NCBI GenBank assembly: GCA_963977405.1
Contig: CAXBOY010000003.1
Location: 13,113-77,112, forward strand
DNA: 64,000 nt
Reading direction: 5' to 3'
Source: UBA5078 sp963977405
Lineage (GTDB): Bacteria > Pseudomonadota > Gammaproteobacteria > Pseudomonadales > Pseudohongiellaceae
The position numbers and the translations under genes are program-made. Under the pieces are notes generated by a model that was not told the origin of the DNA, did not search any database, and saw only the letters and a program-made list of their open reading frames with translations. The stretch's first letter is position 1. Each line of letters opens with the position of its first letter. Of this stretch, positions 1 through 8,129 are shown piece after piece.

Positions 1-186
1 GCCGAGGATTCCAACGCCGAAACCGATATGAACGTCGTAATGACTGAGAAGTTGCGCTTCATCGAGCTGCAAGGCACCGGCGAGGAGAATGATTTTGACA
101 CCGCTGAGTTACAGTCGATGATCGCACTCGCTCAGAAGGGCATCGCGGAACTTCTAGAGAAACAGAAGCAAGCGCTGGAAATCTAA
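1..186 (+). CDS. rph: Ribonuclease PH, C-terminal end (partial)
   Basis: Frame 1 is open from the first base to a TAA at 184-186 and gives the last 61 residues of a protein. They match the end of RNase PH, the phosphorolytic 3'-5' exonuclease that trims tRNA precursors: a DMNVVMT stretch, then FIELQGTGEE, then a helical tail ending in LLEKQKQALEI. The phosphate-binding and catalytic core lie upstream of the window. pyrE follows 30 bases later on the same strand, and rph-pyrE is a classical gammaproteobacterial pair, which supports the call. Only the tail is visible, so integrity of the gene cannot be judged. Confidence 0.88.
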   Translation, partial: AEDSNAETDMNVVMTEKLRFIELQGTGEENDFDTAELQSMIALAQKGIAELLEKQKQALEI

Positions 187-216
187 ATTTCAAAGACTTA
201 GTCGAAGGGGAGTGAT

Positions 217-873
217 ATGCAAAAATTTCAGCAGGCGTTTATCGAGTTTGTTATCGAACAAGAGATATTGCGCTTTGGTAGTTTTAAGCTGAAATCGGGC
301 CGTACCAGTCCCTACTTTTTCAATGCTGGCCTATTCAATACCGGGGCAGCATTGGACTTCATCGGTGGCACTTATGCGGCCGCACTTGCTACAGCAGATA
401 TCGATTATGATTTACTGTTTGGTCCAGCCTATAAGGGCATCCCGCTAGTCTCGGTCACGGCAGCAGCTCTGCATAATCGACACGGCATCAATAAACCTTA
501 TTGCTTCAATCGCAAAGAAGCTAAAGATCATGGCGAGGGTGGCTTAACAGTTGGTGCGTCGCTGCAAGGACGCGCGCTAATAGTCGATGATGTAATTACT
601 GCGGGCACAGCGGTACGTGAGGTTATGGACTTGTTCGAGCGCACCGGTGCTAAGCCTGCAGGCATCATCGTTGCGCTGGATAGGCAGGAGCGTGGCACTG
701 GCAGCAAGTCTGCCATTCAGGAGATCGAAGAGCAGTATCAAATCCCAGTGCTAAGCATCATCTCGCTAGCTCAGATCATCGAGTACTTATCTCGCCAAGA
801 CGACCCGGCATTGGCGTCAAACTTAGAGGCTGTAAAACGCTATCGAGACGAATATGGCGTTAGTTCAGCCTAG
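217..873 (+). CDS. pyrE: Orotate phosphoribosyltransferase
   Basis: This enzyme joins orotate to PRPP to give OMP, the fifth step of de novo pyrimidine synthesis, in the cytoplasm. The 218-residue length is typical of the gammaproteobacterial enzyme. The PRPP-binding motif IVDDVITAGTA lies at residues 122-132, and the flexible catalytic loop with KDHGEGG at 103-109. An AAGGGGAG ribosome-binding site sits just upstream of the ATG at 217, which fixes the start. It follows rph by 30 bases and is probably cotranscribed with it. It converges on slmA, whose stop lies 28 bases beyond. Whether the E. coli-style attenuator between rph and pyrE exists here is doubtful: the 30-base gap has no room for a hairpin and T-tract. 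Confidence 0.97.
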   Translation: MQKFQQAFIEFVIEQEILRFGSFKLKSGRTSPYFFNAGLFNTGAALDFIGGTYAAALATADIDYDLLFGPAYKGIPLVSVTAAALHNRHGINKPYCFNRKEAKDHGEGGLTVGASLQGRALIVDDVITAGTAVREVMDLFERTGAKPAGIIVALDRQERGTGSKSAIQEIEEQYQIPVLSIISLAQIIEYLSRQDDPALASNLEAVKRYRDEYGVSSA

Positions 874-901
874 GCCGAAACAACGCCATGCACTCGCTTG
901 A

Positions 902-1513
902 TTAGTTCGATTCCTGACCGAAAGTTACGAGCATATCCCGTGACAGGAATTGCCACTGTTCTTCCCAGTGTGCGGTAGGTAATTTCTTAAATTCGCTACG
1001 CACGAATTGCATTAGTCTACCCTCTGCACTGGACATCAATAGATTCGATAGAATGCTGGGAGAGACTACGCAGCGCAGGTTTTCGCGTATCTGTGCCTCG
1101 CGCAATATCTGCTTTAACTGCGCCTCTAAGCGGTCGAATAGTTGGCTGATGCGTACACGGAGACGCTCGGTCTCCCCCGCAAGAGCATCGCCGGTCATTA
1201 GGCGCGTCATGCCTGGATTTTTCTCTGCGAAAGTCAGCACCAACGTGAGTATTTTTTCGCAGCGTTTCTGTGCGGATGGTTCGTCATCAAGGATGCGAGT
1301 AATGCGCGAGAACAGTGTCTCTTCAATGAATACGATAAGCCCTTCGAACATTTTTGCCTTGCTGGGAAAGTGTCTGTATAGCGCGGCCTCGGAAACGCCT
1401 ACCTCCTTAGCAAGGGCAGCGGTCGTGATGCGTTCTCCGGGGCCAGTCTCAAGCATGCGCGCTAGACATTGTAGGATGTGTTCTTTACGGGAAATTTTTG
1501 CTTCTGACGGCAT
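902..1513 (-). CDS. slmA: Nucleoid occlusion factor SlmA (TetR family)
   Basis: SlmA binds DNA sites around the chromosome and blocks FtsZ assembly over unsegregated nucleoids. The protein is 203 residues, as expected for the family. A TetR-type helix-turn-helix occupies about residues 29-52 (TTAALAKEVGVSEAALYRHF), and the rest is the helical dimerisation and FtsZ-binding domain. It sits between argB and pyrE, which is its conserved position in gammaproteobacteria and makes SlmA a better call than a generic TetR regulator. It is read in the same direction as argB with about 30 bases between them, so the two may share a transcript. Nothing looks truncated. Confidence 0.93.
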   Translation of the reverse strand: MPSEAKISRKEHILQCLARMLETGPGERITTAALAKEVGVSEAALYRHFPSKAKMFEGLIVFIEETLFSRITRILDDEPSAQKRCEKILTLVLTFAEKNPGMTRLMTGDALAGETERLRVRISQLFDRLEAQLKQILREAQIRENLRCVVSPSILSNLLMSSAEGRLMQFVRSEFKKLPTAHWEEQWQFLSRDMLVTFGQESN

Positions 1514-1544
1514 GCTGCAGTCTTCCTTTTCTATAAGCTTGGTT

Positions 1545-2447
1545 TTATTCGTCGTCTACGCTGCGAGTATTGCTAATGAGTGTGCCTACGCCAGTGTTGG
1601 TAAAGATCTCTAGCAATACGGCATGCTCAACACGGCCATCGATGATGTGTGCACTCCGCACTCCGCTATTAACGGCGTCCAATGCACATTCGATTTTCGG
1701 TAGCATACCGCCGTGAATTGTTCCGTCGGCGATCATCGCGTCAACCTGAGCAGTGCTAAGGCCGGTAACTACTTTGCCTGACTTGTCCATCACACCTGCT
1801 ATATTGGTCAACAGCATCAATTTCTCTGCATCTAGTACCTTCGCGATCTCGCCTGCGACTGTGTCGGCATTAATATTGTACGTGGCACCTGTTCGATCTG
1901 TGCCGATAGGGGCGATGACAGGAATAAAATTACTATCCTTTAGAATATCGAGCACTTCGCGATTTATCTTCTCAATGCTGCCCACTTGGCCCATATCCAT
2001 CATCTTAGCGCCAATGAGGCTCTTCTTGAGGAGCTTCTTCGCTTGAATCAAATTGCCGTCTTTACCAGTTATTCCTATCGCTTTGCCTTGGTTCTTGTTG
2101 AGCAGGCTTACGATCTCCTTATTAACGAGGCCGCCTAACACCATCTCGACTACGTCCATGGTTTTACTGTCGGTCACGCGTATGCCGTCAATAAACTCGG
2201 ATTGGATATTAAGCTGCGTAAGCAAGGAACCGATCTGGGGTCCACCGCCGTGTACGACAACGGGGTTCATGCCCACGAGCTTCATCAACACGATATCGCG
2301 AGCAAAGCTATTTTTGAGTACTTCGTCAGTCATCGCATTGCCGCCGTATTTAACGACGATAGTGCTACCGGTGAATTTCTGGATGTAAGGGAGTGCCTCG
2401 GTAAGGACGTTGGCGATATTCTTCGCAGCTGCAAAATCTAATGGCAT
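1545..2447 (-). CDS. argB: Acetylglutamate kinase
   Basis: ArgB phosphorylates N-acetyl-L-glutamate, the second step of arginine biosynthesis. With the ATG at 2447 the protein is 300 residues, matching the family. An upstream extension to 2519 is open but adds 24 residues unlike the family, so I prefer 2447. Amino-acid-kinase signatures are present: KYGGNAM at 33-39 (ATP site lysine), VVHGGGPQI at about 64-72 (phosphate loop), and a NINADTVAGEIA segment that contacts the acetylglutamate. The N-terminal helix before KYGGNAM is typical of the arginine-inhibited hexameric form, so feedback inhibition by arginine is likely. It lies between algC and slmA as in Pseudomonas. Confidence 0.95.
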   Translation of the reverse strand: MPLDFAAAKNIANVLTEALPYIQKFTGSTIVVKYGGNAMTDEVLKNSFARDIVLMKLVGMNPVVVHGGGPQIGSLLTQLNIQSEFIDGIRVTDSKTMDVVEMVLGGLVNKEIVSLLNKNQGKAIGITGKDGNLIQAKKLLKKSLIGAKMMDMGQVGSIEKINREVLDILKDSNFIPVIAPIGTDRTGATYNINADTVAGEIAKVLDAEKLMLLTNIAGVMDKSGKVVTGLSTAQVDAMIADGTIHGGMLPKIECALDAVNSGVRSAHIIDGRVEHAVLLEIFTNTGVGTLISNTRSVDDE

Positions 2448-2576
2448 AAGAAATCCGCTAAGGTTGGATTGGGTTTGTAGCGACAGCTGTAAATGACAAG
2501 CCTCGCAATGCTGGCGCAAAGTATACTCTGCTGGGCTGGGTTTTACATAAATGCTCGTGTTTGACTGGCATCGTTT

Positions 2577-3989
2577 CTAGAGATCGAAGACAAGGCGCTT
2601 GTCTACTTCCCGCAATAGCTCGCTAAAAAGCGCTTGGATTATCTGCAAAGACTCTTGGCTTTTGGCCTCGAACCGAAGCAATAGGGCGGGAGTGGTATTG
2701 GACGCTCGAATCAGCCCCCATCCATCTGGAAAATCCACCCTAATGCCGTCCAAGATATTGATCTTGCCCTGAGGAAATCTTGCCAGAGTCTTGATGCGCT
2801 CCATTAGGGAAAACTTATGTTCGTCATCCACATCGATACGTAGTTCGGGTGTTACGACGCTCTGAGGTAGGCTTTTTAGTAGGTCCTCGGCGCTCCCTGG
2901 CTGTTTGCTTAGCAGTTCTAAGAAACGAGAGGCAGCGTAAATGCCATCGTCGTAGCCATACCAGCGATCCTTGATAAAGATGTGGGCGGAGAGTTCGGCG
3001 CCCACTACGGCGTCGCTACGCTGCATGGTCTCTTTCATGAAGGAGTGTCCACTGCGGCTCATGATCGGCTTGCCACCGTAATCTGCAATGAGCTGGCTCA
3101 ATAGCGCGCTGCATTTAACATCGAATACGACGTTGGCTTGCTCATAACGAGGCAAGATGTCTTTGATGAACAGCATTAGCAAGCGATCGGTGTCGATAAT
3201 ATTGCCTTTGTTAGTGACTATTACTACCCGGTCACCATCACCGTCGAAGGCGATGCCAAGGTCTGCCTCACTGGCTTGAATCTGGGCGATTAGAGCCTGC
3301 AGATTAGAGGCGATAGTGGGGTCTGGGGGGTGGTGCGGGAAGCTCCCATCCAGCTCACAGAATAATGGGATAACAGTGCAGCCTAATCTCTCGAATAAGG
3401 CGGGCGCTAATAGCGCTGGGACGGCGTTAGCGCAATCGACCACGATTTTGAGAGGGCGCGCTAGCGCAATGTCGTTCTGAAGGCGTGTTAGGTAGGTATC
3501 GCGAAAGTCTCTTTGGACTAAGCTACCCGCACCCTGACGGAACTCACCGAGCTCTGCGCGCTGGCGAATCTGCTGAATCTGTTCCGGAGTGAGACAGGTG
3601 CGTTGGCGCACGATCTTGATGCCATTATAGGTGGCGGGGTTGTGGCTGGCGGTAAGCATAAGCCCCGAGCGCCACTCAGAATTATAGGTCGCGAAGTATA
3701 ACAATGGCGTTGGGATAGTACCCATATCGACGACGTTCATGCCAGTTGAAAGTATGCCGCGCAATAGGGGGGCGCGTAATATTGGGCTAGATAAACGAGC
3801 ATCGCAGCCGAACAAGACGGTACGCTCGCCGGCCTCTAAGGCTAAGCTAGCTAGCGCCTTACCGATAAGCTCTATGCGTGGCTCATCCAAATGTTTGTCG
3901 ACGATGCCGCGAATATCGTAGGCCCTGAATATGCTGGGCTCTAGCGCTACGGAAGTGCTATTTTTATAATTATTGAGTACGGATGTCAT
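2577..3989 (-). CDS. algC: Phosphomannomutase/phosphoglucomutase
   Basis: This alpha-D-phosphohexomutase interconverts 6-phospho and 1-phospho forms of mannose and glucose, feeding LPS and exopolysaccharide precursors. The catalytic phosphoserine lies in TASHNP (Ser115 with the chosen start), and the Mg-binding loop is DGDGDR in the middle of the protein. The C-terminal phosphate-binding domain has the ...IRASNTTPALLLRFEA segment. I chose the ATG at 3989 (470 residues), close to the roughly 463-residue Pseudomonas enzyme; an in-frame ATG at 4034 adds 15 residues without family support. Its position downstream of coaBC is conserved, but the dut gene normally between them is absent. Confidence 0.93.
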   Translation of the reverse strand: MTSVLNNYKNSTSVALEPSIFRAYDIRGIVDKHLDEPRIELIGKALASLALEAGERTVLFGCDARLSSPILRAPLLRGILSTGMNVVDMGTIPTPLLYFATYNSEWRSGLMLTASHNPATYNGIKIVRQRTCLTPEQIQQIRQRAELGEFRQGAGSLVQRDFRDTYLTRLQNDIALARPLKIVVDCANAVPALLAPALFERLGCTVIPLFCELDGSFPHHPPDPTIASNLQALIAQIQASEADLGIAFDGDGDRVVIVTNKGNIIDTDRLLMLFIKDILPRYEQANVVFDVKCSALLSQLIADYGGKPIMSRSGHSFMKETMQRSDAVVGAELSAHIFIKDRWYGYDDGIYAASRFLELLSKQPGSAEDLLKSLPQSVVTPELRIDVDDEHKFSLMERIKTLARFPQGKINILDGIRVDFPDGWGLIRASNTTPALLLRFEAKSQESLQIIQALFSELLREVDKRLVFDL

Positions 3990-4100
3990 TACGCAGCTTC
4001 TATCATATTTCCATACGTTAGGAGTATCCAACACAAGCCCCAGTCTTGGCTATGCTTAAATTCTACTTCGGAGTAAAGCACTGCTAGCCCTGTGTGTGGC

Positions 4101-5303
4101 TCAGCCTTGACGGGTTTTGAGATCGTATTGTTGGCGTAGCAATTCCAACATCTGCACTGCGACGCGCCGTTTCGATGCCGGGCCAAGTGCTAGTGAGCCT
4201 TCTGGCCACAGCGCAGTGGCGCTGGTGTTGTCGCTGCCCAGCGTCTCGTTTGCGTCGTTCGCGAATAACAGGTCTAAGCCTTTGCGTTGCAGTTTCTCTG
4301 CGCCGTGACGCTCTACATCGATGGTCTCGGCGGCAAAACCTACTGTGAATGGGCGCCTATCCAACTCCGCGACAGCGGTAATAATATCGGGATTCTTTAC
4401 TAGCTCGAGTGTCATTGTCGCGGCGCGCTTCTTAATCTTATGTGTCTCGATCTGAGCAGGGCGATAGTCGGCCACTGCGGCGACGCCGATAAAGATGTCA
4501 CAGAACTCCGCCGCGTCGAGACTGGCGTCTAGCATCTGCTGCGCGCTGACAACATCGATACGCTTGACGCGTTCTGGCGTCGCGAGTGCTACGGGACCAC
4601 TGATAAGGGTAACCTGGGCACCGGCCGCCGCTGCTTCGATAGCGAGGGCATAGGCCATTTTCCCAGAGCTGCGATTGCTGATATAGCGGACGGGATCGAT
4701 GGCCTCTTGTGTAGGGCCGGCCGTGATGGCGATACGCAGGCCCGCTAAAAGACCTGCATCGAAAATGTCAGCACTTAGTGCGGCGATCTCCGACGGTTCC
4801 AGCATTCGACCAAGTCCGACGTCGCCACAGGCTTGTTCGCCAGAGGCCGGGCCGAATATTTTCATGCCTCGTGCTGTGAGTACGCTAAGATTTTGTTGAG
4901 TCGCGGGGTTCGCCCACATCCCTTGGTTCATAGCCGGTGCTATAGCGATAGGGGCCTTAGTGGCTAGTACGAGAGTGCTGAGGATGTCGTCAGCTTTGCC
5001 ATCGGCAAGTTTGGCAATGAAATTGGCACTGCTCGGGGCGATGAGGATGAGGTCCGGCCAGCGCGCTAGCTCGATATGGCCCATCCCAGCCTCTGCCTCG
5101 GCGTCCAACAACTCGGTGTGCACTCGGTTCCCAGACAGCGCTTGCAGCGTAAGTGCTGTGATGAACTGGGTGGCTGCGTGGGTCATTACCACTCGGACTT
5201 CGGCACCTGCCTTAACTAGCAAACGCGTGAGTTCGGCACTTTTATAAGCGGCAATGCCACCGGTGATACCTAGAAGGACGCGTCGATTACTAAGGCTATT
5301 CAT
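4101..5303 (-). CDS. coaBC: Bifunctional phosphopantothenoylcysteine decarboxylase / phosphopantothenate-cysteine ligase
   Basis: CoaBC carries out two consecutive steps of coenzyme A synthesis: CTP-dependent joining of cysteine to 4'-phosphopantothenate, then FMN-dependent decarboxylation. The N-terminal half (about 1-185) is the CoaC flavoprotein domain, with GITGGIAAYK at the start, the active-site His in GHIELARW, the PAMNQGMW motif and a SGEQACGDVGLGRM loop that carries the reducing Cys. The C-terminal half is CoaB, with ITAGPTQEAIDPVRYISNRS at the nucleotide-binding end and a following GKMAYALA. Length 400 is normal. It is divergent from radC, and the 166-base gap between them must hold both promoters. 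Confidence 0.96.
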   Translation of the reverse strand: MNSLSNRRVLLGITGGIAAYKSAELTRLLVKAGAEVRVVMTHAATQFITALTLQALSGNRVHTELLDAEAEAGMGHIELARWPDLILIAPSSANFIAKLADGKADDILSTLVLATKAPIAIAPAMNQGMWANPATQQNLSVLTARGMKIFGPASGEQACGDVGLGRMLEPSEIAALSADIFDAGLLAGLRIAITAGPTQEAIDPVRYISNRSSGKMAYALAIEAAAAGAQVTLISGPVALATPERVKRIDVVSAQQMLDASLDAAEFCDIFIGVAAVADYRPAQIETHKIKKRAATMTLELVKNPDIITAVAELDRRPFTVGFAAETIDVERHGAEKLQRKGLDLLFANDANETLGSDNTSATALWPEGSLALGPASKRRVAVQMLELLRQQYDLKTRQG

Positions 5304-5469
5304 TTAGGGCCTAGACGCGATAGCGTCAGCAAGGAATATAGGAGGCAAAGACTAGCAGCAAGCCCGCGGCGATTCAATTTGCGCACACTGAGCGCTTCCA
5401 AGATCCTTTGCTACTATCAATGCAGCCGTTATCGCGGTGAGCGGTAGAACGTTGAGCCAAGGAGGGTGT

Positions 5470-6144
5470 ATGCGAATCAAGGATTGGCCCGAGGGGGAGC
5501 GCCCTCGGGAGAAGTTGTTACGCTTAGGGGCTAGTAAATTATCGGATGCGGAACTGCTGGCCCTGATCGTGCGTGCCGGGGGCAAGGGGCGTTCTGCGCT
5601 TGATATCGCAAGGGGCTTACTACTGCAATTTGGCAACTTAAACCTGATACTCTCCGCGAGTGAAGAGGATTTTTGCCGCAACGCAGGCTTGGGCCAAGTG
5701 AGCTTTGTACAGCTAAAAGCGATGCTAGAGTTGTCACAGCGGCACATGTATGAGCAGCTAGAGGAGCGCGATGCACTAACGAGTTCGGAGCTAACGCGGC
5801 AGTACCTGCGTGCTCGACTACGCCATTACGAGCATGAGGTGTTCGCCTGCCTCTACCTAGATAACCAGCATCGCGTGGTCAAGCTAGAGGAGCTGTTCAG
5901 CGGCACTATCGATGGCGCTGCGGTCTATCCTCGGGAAGTAGTCAAGCGTTGCCTACACAACAATGCAGCGGCCGTAATCTTTGCCCACAACCATCCTTCA
6001 GGTATCGCGGAACCGAGTCAAGCGGACATCGGCATCACTGTCCGCCTCAAGGCGGCCCTAAATACCATCGATGTGCGAGTGCTCGACCATATCGTAGTGG
6101 GTCGTTGTGAGGCGGTGAGCTTTGCTGAGAGAGGGCTTCTCTAA
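5470..6144 (+). CDS. radC: RadC family JAB/MPN-domain protein
   Basis: RadC proteins are widespread, but their DNA-repair role is not secure. The 224-residue product has an N-terminal helix-hairpin-helix region (SDAELLALIVRAGGKGRSAL, about 30-50) and a C-terminal JAB1/MPN-type metal site, HNHPSG followed by Asp (HNHPSGIAEPSQAD), with an upstream catalytic Glu. I place the start at the ATG at 5470 because AAGGAGG lies four bases before it; an in-frame upstream ATG at 5437 has no such site. It lies between coaBC (divergent) and rpmB-rpmG (same strand), the standard gammaproteobacterial arrangement. Confidence 0.93.
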   Translation: MRIKDWPEGERPREKLLRLGASKLSDAELLALIVRAGGKGRSALDIARGLLLQFGNLNLILSASEEDFCRNAGLGQVSFVQLKAMLELSQRHMYEQLEERDALTSSELTRQYLRARLRHYEHEVFACLYLDNQHRVVKLEELFSGTIDGAAVYPREVVKRCLHNNAAAVIFAHNHPSGIAEPSQADIGITVRLKAALNTIDVRVLDHIVVGRCEAVSFAERGLL

Positions 6145-6194
6145 GAGAAACGGGCTTAGAAGCACAGCACTTTTAGGTCGGAGCTGCTTTTTTG

Positions 6195-6223
6195 TTGCTA
6201 TTGATTGGCCATTTTGGTATAAA
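6195..6223 (+). promoter_or_regulatory. Sigma70-type promoter for rpmB-rpmG
   Basis: TTGCTA at 6195-6200 and TATAAA at 6218-6223 are separated by exactly 17 bases, a near-consensus sigma70 arrangement. The predicted leader is about 90 bases up to the rpmB start at 6323. A strong promoter is expected for ribosomal protein genes. The call rests on motif match only. Confidence 0.65.
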
Positions 6224-6322
6224 ACGCAGCTCTTTTTTTGGCAAGACAGCAGTGATATTCAGGTTAAAGCCCCAGAAGCGGTCTTTTGCCAAATAATCCG
6301 GGTTCTGTAACGAGGCAAGGCA

Positions 6323-6559
6323 ATGGCTAACGTATGTATCGTAACCGGTAAAAAACCGATTACAGGCAATAATGTTTCTCACGCGAACAACAAAACCAGA
6401 CGCCGTTTTTCACCGAACATCCATACCCATCGTTTTTGGGTGGAGTCTGAAAATCGGTTCGTGAAACTGAAAGTTTCTACAAAAGGTATGCGTATCATCG
6501 ACAAGAACGGCATTGATGCCGTACTTTCTGATATCCGTGCCAATGGTGGCAAAGTCTAA
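6323..6559 (+). CDS. rpmB: 50S ribosomal protein L28
   Basis: L28 is a small basic protein of the large ribosomal subunit. The 78 residues begin MANVCIVTGKKPITGNNVSH and contain the RRRFSPNIHTHRFW core typical of the family. There are no CxxC pairs, so this is the zinc-independent (C-minus) form. The ATG is preceded by AAGG. rpmG follows 32 bases downstream and the two share a promoter at 6195-6223 and a terminator at 6811-6846. Confidence 0.98.
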   Translation: MANVCIVTGKKPITGNNVSHANNKTRRRFSPNIHTHRFWVESENRFVKLKVSTKGMRIIDKNGIDAVLSDIRANGGKV

Positions 6560-6591
6560 TATCTAAATCCTGATTCAGGTGGTGAGCAGCG

Positions 6592-6747
6592 ATGCGCGAT
6601 AAAATTAAATTAGTGTCTACAGCAGACACAGGTCATTTCTACACGACAGACAAGAACAAGCGAACGATGCCTGACAAAATGGAGATCAAGAAGTTCGATC
6701 CCGTTGTCCGCAAGCACGTGATCTATAAAGAAGCCAAGATTAAGTAA
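6592..6747 (+). CDS. rpmG: 50S ribosomal protein L33
   Basis: The 51-residue protein is a component of the large ribosomal subunit near the E site. It begins MRDKIKLVSTADTGHFYTT and continues with KNKR, PDKMEIKKFDP and the basic tail HVIYKEAKIK, a clear L33 match. It has no cysteines, so it is the zinc-free form, as for L28 upstream. It ends at TAA 6745-6747, shortly before an intrinsic terminator. Confidence 0.97.
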   Translation: MRDKIKLVSTADTGHFYTTDKNKRTMPDKMEIKKFDPVVRKHVIYKEAKIK

Positions 6748-6810
6748 TTTGTCGAGCCTTAGGGCTCTGGCATGCCTCGATCTGCCGAATATAGCGACTC
6801 GCTAAACCAA

Positions 6811-6846
6811 AACGCCGCCTCCTTCATAGAAAGAGACGGCGTTTTT
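6811..6846 (+). terminator. Rho-independent terminator after rpmB-rpmG
   Basis: The arms AACGCCGCCTC (6811-6821) and GAGACGGCGTT (6833-6843) pair over 11 positions with one mismatch around an 11-base loop. A T-rich run follows (the arm's final TT continues into TTTGGTTTT). It lies about 65 bases after the rpmG stop and ends before the opposing transposase-like gene at 6871. Confidence 0.8.
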
Positions 6847-6870
6847 GGTTTTGGCCACAGTTTTTAGCTG

Positions 6871-7839
6871 CTATTTCTCTTTGCTAAGTGACTTCATTAG
6901 CTTATTGGTTGTATTGAGTAGTTTCGGATCTGCCAAGAATTCCTTCTTAAGCTTTCCTACAGTGGTCGACACAGTACCGTAACGCTTAAGCTTGAATAGC
7001 TTGGCGATGGCCTGCAGTGTTACGGCGGAAAGCTCCTGACACAGATACATTGCTACCCAACGCGGCACATTCTTCGAGCCTGGTCCTCGTGCTGCCGTGT
7101 AAATGCTCTCTTCGCTAACCTTGAACTGTTTCGCGACCGCAGAGATGATGTCCTTGCAGGAAGGGCGCCATTTGGCGTGAGCACCACGTGAGACGCCCCG
7201 TACTTTCGACGCGCTGCGCTTGGTCTTGGCGGCTTTCTTGAATTTCTCATCCCCCATGATTGAGGACAGGTTCTTCTTTCCGTAGAAATGGGCTAGTTCT
7301 TCGTCTACACCTGCGGCCACATACTGCTTAATCTGCGCGGTGCGCTTGGCACCAGTTAAGCCTATTTGCTCGAAGACGCCGTCTCGATTCAGCCAAGCGG
7401 GTGCCTTCGCCTTGTTGATGTAGGCTGGGTAGCTAGACCACTGCCAAGTCTCTAAATCAGCCTTACGAACCCCCAAATGGATATAGCGTGCTAAGGGGAG
7501 AAGGTATTTGTCCGCCTGCACCAGCACTGCCTTGTACCGTCCCTTGAACAAGGAGCCTTCAGACTTCTTGAGGCGTTGATAATGCTGTGTATAAAGTCCG
7601 TCTACCTGACGCATGAAACGGCTTAGGTTCGCCTCTGGCGTCTTGATCAGAAGGTGATACTGATCCTTTTGCAGGCAATAGGCGTGAACCTGTACATTGA
7701 GACGAAAACAGGTTTCTTCTAAACCGGCTAAAAAGGCTTCGTAATATTTGGGGGAGGGGAAGATCTTTTGCTTGTCTAAACCAACGTTAGAAACGTGATA
7801 GAAGGCGTCTGGGTATTCTATTCGCAATGGTCTGGCCAT
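6871..7839 (-). CDS. REP-associated tyrosine transposase-like protein (RAYT) with C-terminal DnaA-like domain
   Basis: The N-terminal part (about 1-125) is the Y1 transposase (IS200-like) fold: MARPLRIEYPDAFYHV at the start, then RFMRQVDGLYTQHYQR with the expected nucleophile at Tyr83, then SLFKGRYKA. Family members use a His-hydrophobic-His metal motif, usually written NHFHLL. Here the matching segment reads KDQYHLL, so the first His is Gln60 and only His62 remains. The C-terminal part (about 225-310: DIISAVAKQFKVSEESIY, later ARGPGSKNVPRWVAMYLCQE) resembles the DnaA domain IV DNA-binding fold, which some larger RAYTs carry. I see no REP palindromes or target repeats near it. It may be a domesticated DNA-binding protein rather than an active transposase. 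Confidence 0.8.
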   Translation of the reverse strand: MARPLRIEYPDAFYHVSNVGLDKQKIFPSPKYYEAFLAGLEETCFRLNVQVHAYCLQKDQYHLLIKTPEANLSRFMRQVDGLYTQHYQRLKKSEGSLFKGRYKAVLVQADKYLLPLARYIHLGVRKADLETWQWSSYPAYINKAKAPAWLNRDGVFEQIGLTGAKRTAQIKQYVAAGVDEELAHFYGKKNLSSIMGDEKFKKAAKTKRSASKVRGVSRGAHAKWRPSCKDIISAVAKQFKVSEESIYTAARGPGSKNVPRWVAMYLCQELSAVTLQAIAKLFKLKRYGTVSTTVGKLKKEFLADPKLLNTTNKLMKSLSKEK

Positions 7840-8129
7840 TTTTTATTGTCCCGGTTTGTGTTTTTAGTTTTATTATACAACTGGTTATTGAGTTAGAGAT
7901 GACCCTAAATCCATTCTTATAGTGATAACTGAAATAGAAGTTGCAGTCAACCTAAAAGCTCAGACAGATGGGAATTCTAGCTAGATCAAACAGGGTTGTA
8001 CGCTGCAAAGCCCCGACGTAAGGCCTAGGGGTACACCAACGCCCATAGGGTTTGTTATATTGCCTTGTTCTTTACTGCTTATTCCATTGGTCACTTAAAG
8101 CTAGCCGGGGCACCTTAGCCCCGTCGCTC
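7840..8129. other. Noncoding gap between the RAYT-like gene and cmoB
   Basis: This 290-base stretch has no convincing gene. It should hold the promoter of the RAYT-like gene. On the minus strand a TTGACT box occurs near 7950, but no well-placed -10 follows at 16-18 bases, so I do not call it. A GC-rich inverted repeat near the right end is listed as a possible cmoB terminator. I looked for REP-like palindromes, expected beside an active RAYT gene, and found none. Confidence 0.4.
8106..8123 (-). terminator. Possible weak terminator after cmoB
   Basis: CGGGGC at 8106-8111 and GCCCCG at 8118-8123 form a six-pair GC stem with a six-base loop, seven bases past the cmoB stop. On the minus strand the sequence after it (GGCTAGCTTTAAG) has only a short T run, so termination would be weak. 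Confidence 0.35.

Noticed and set aside
186..216. pyrE attenuator of the E. coli type between rph and pyrE
   Set aside because: The gap is 30 bases and shows no stem with a T run.
1053..1613. 186-codon plus-strand frame across slmA and argB
   Set aside because: It is antisense to two conserved genes, low in family-like sequence, and has no ribosome-binding site.
3989..4186. 65-codon minus-strand frame between algC and coaBC as a small gene or dut remnant
   Set aside because: It starts inside coaBC in another frame and shows none of the dUTPase motifs; it overlaps both real genes.
7840..8129. REP palindromes or insertion-sequence ends next to the RAYT-like gene
   Set aside because: No recurring GC-rich palindrome with the usual REP head was found; the single GC stem at 8106-8123 fits a weak cmoB terminator.
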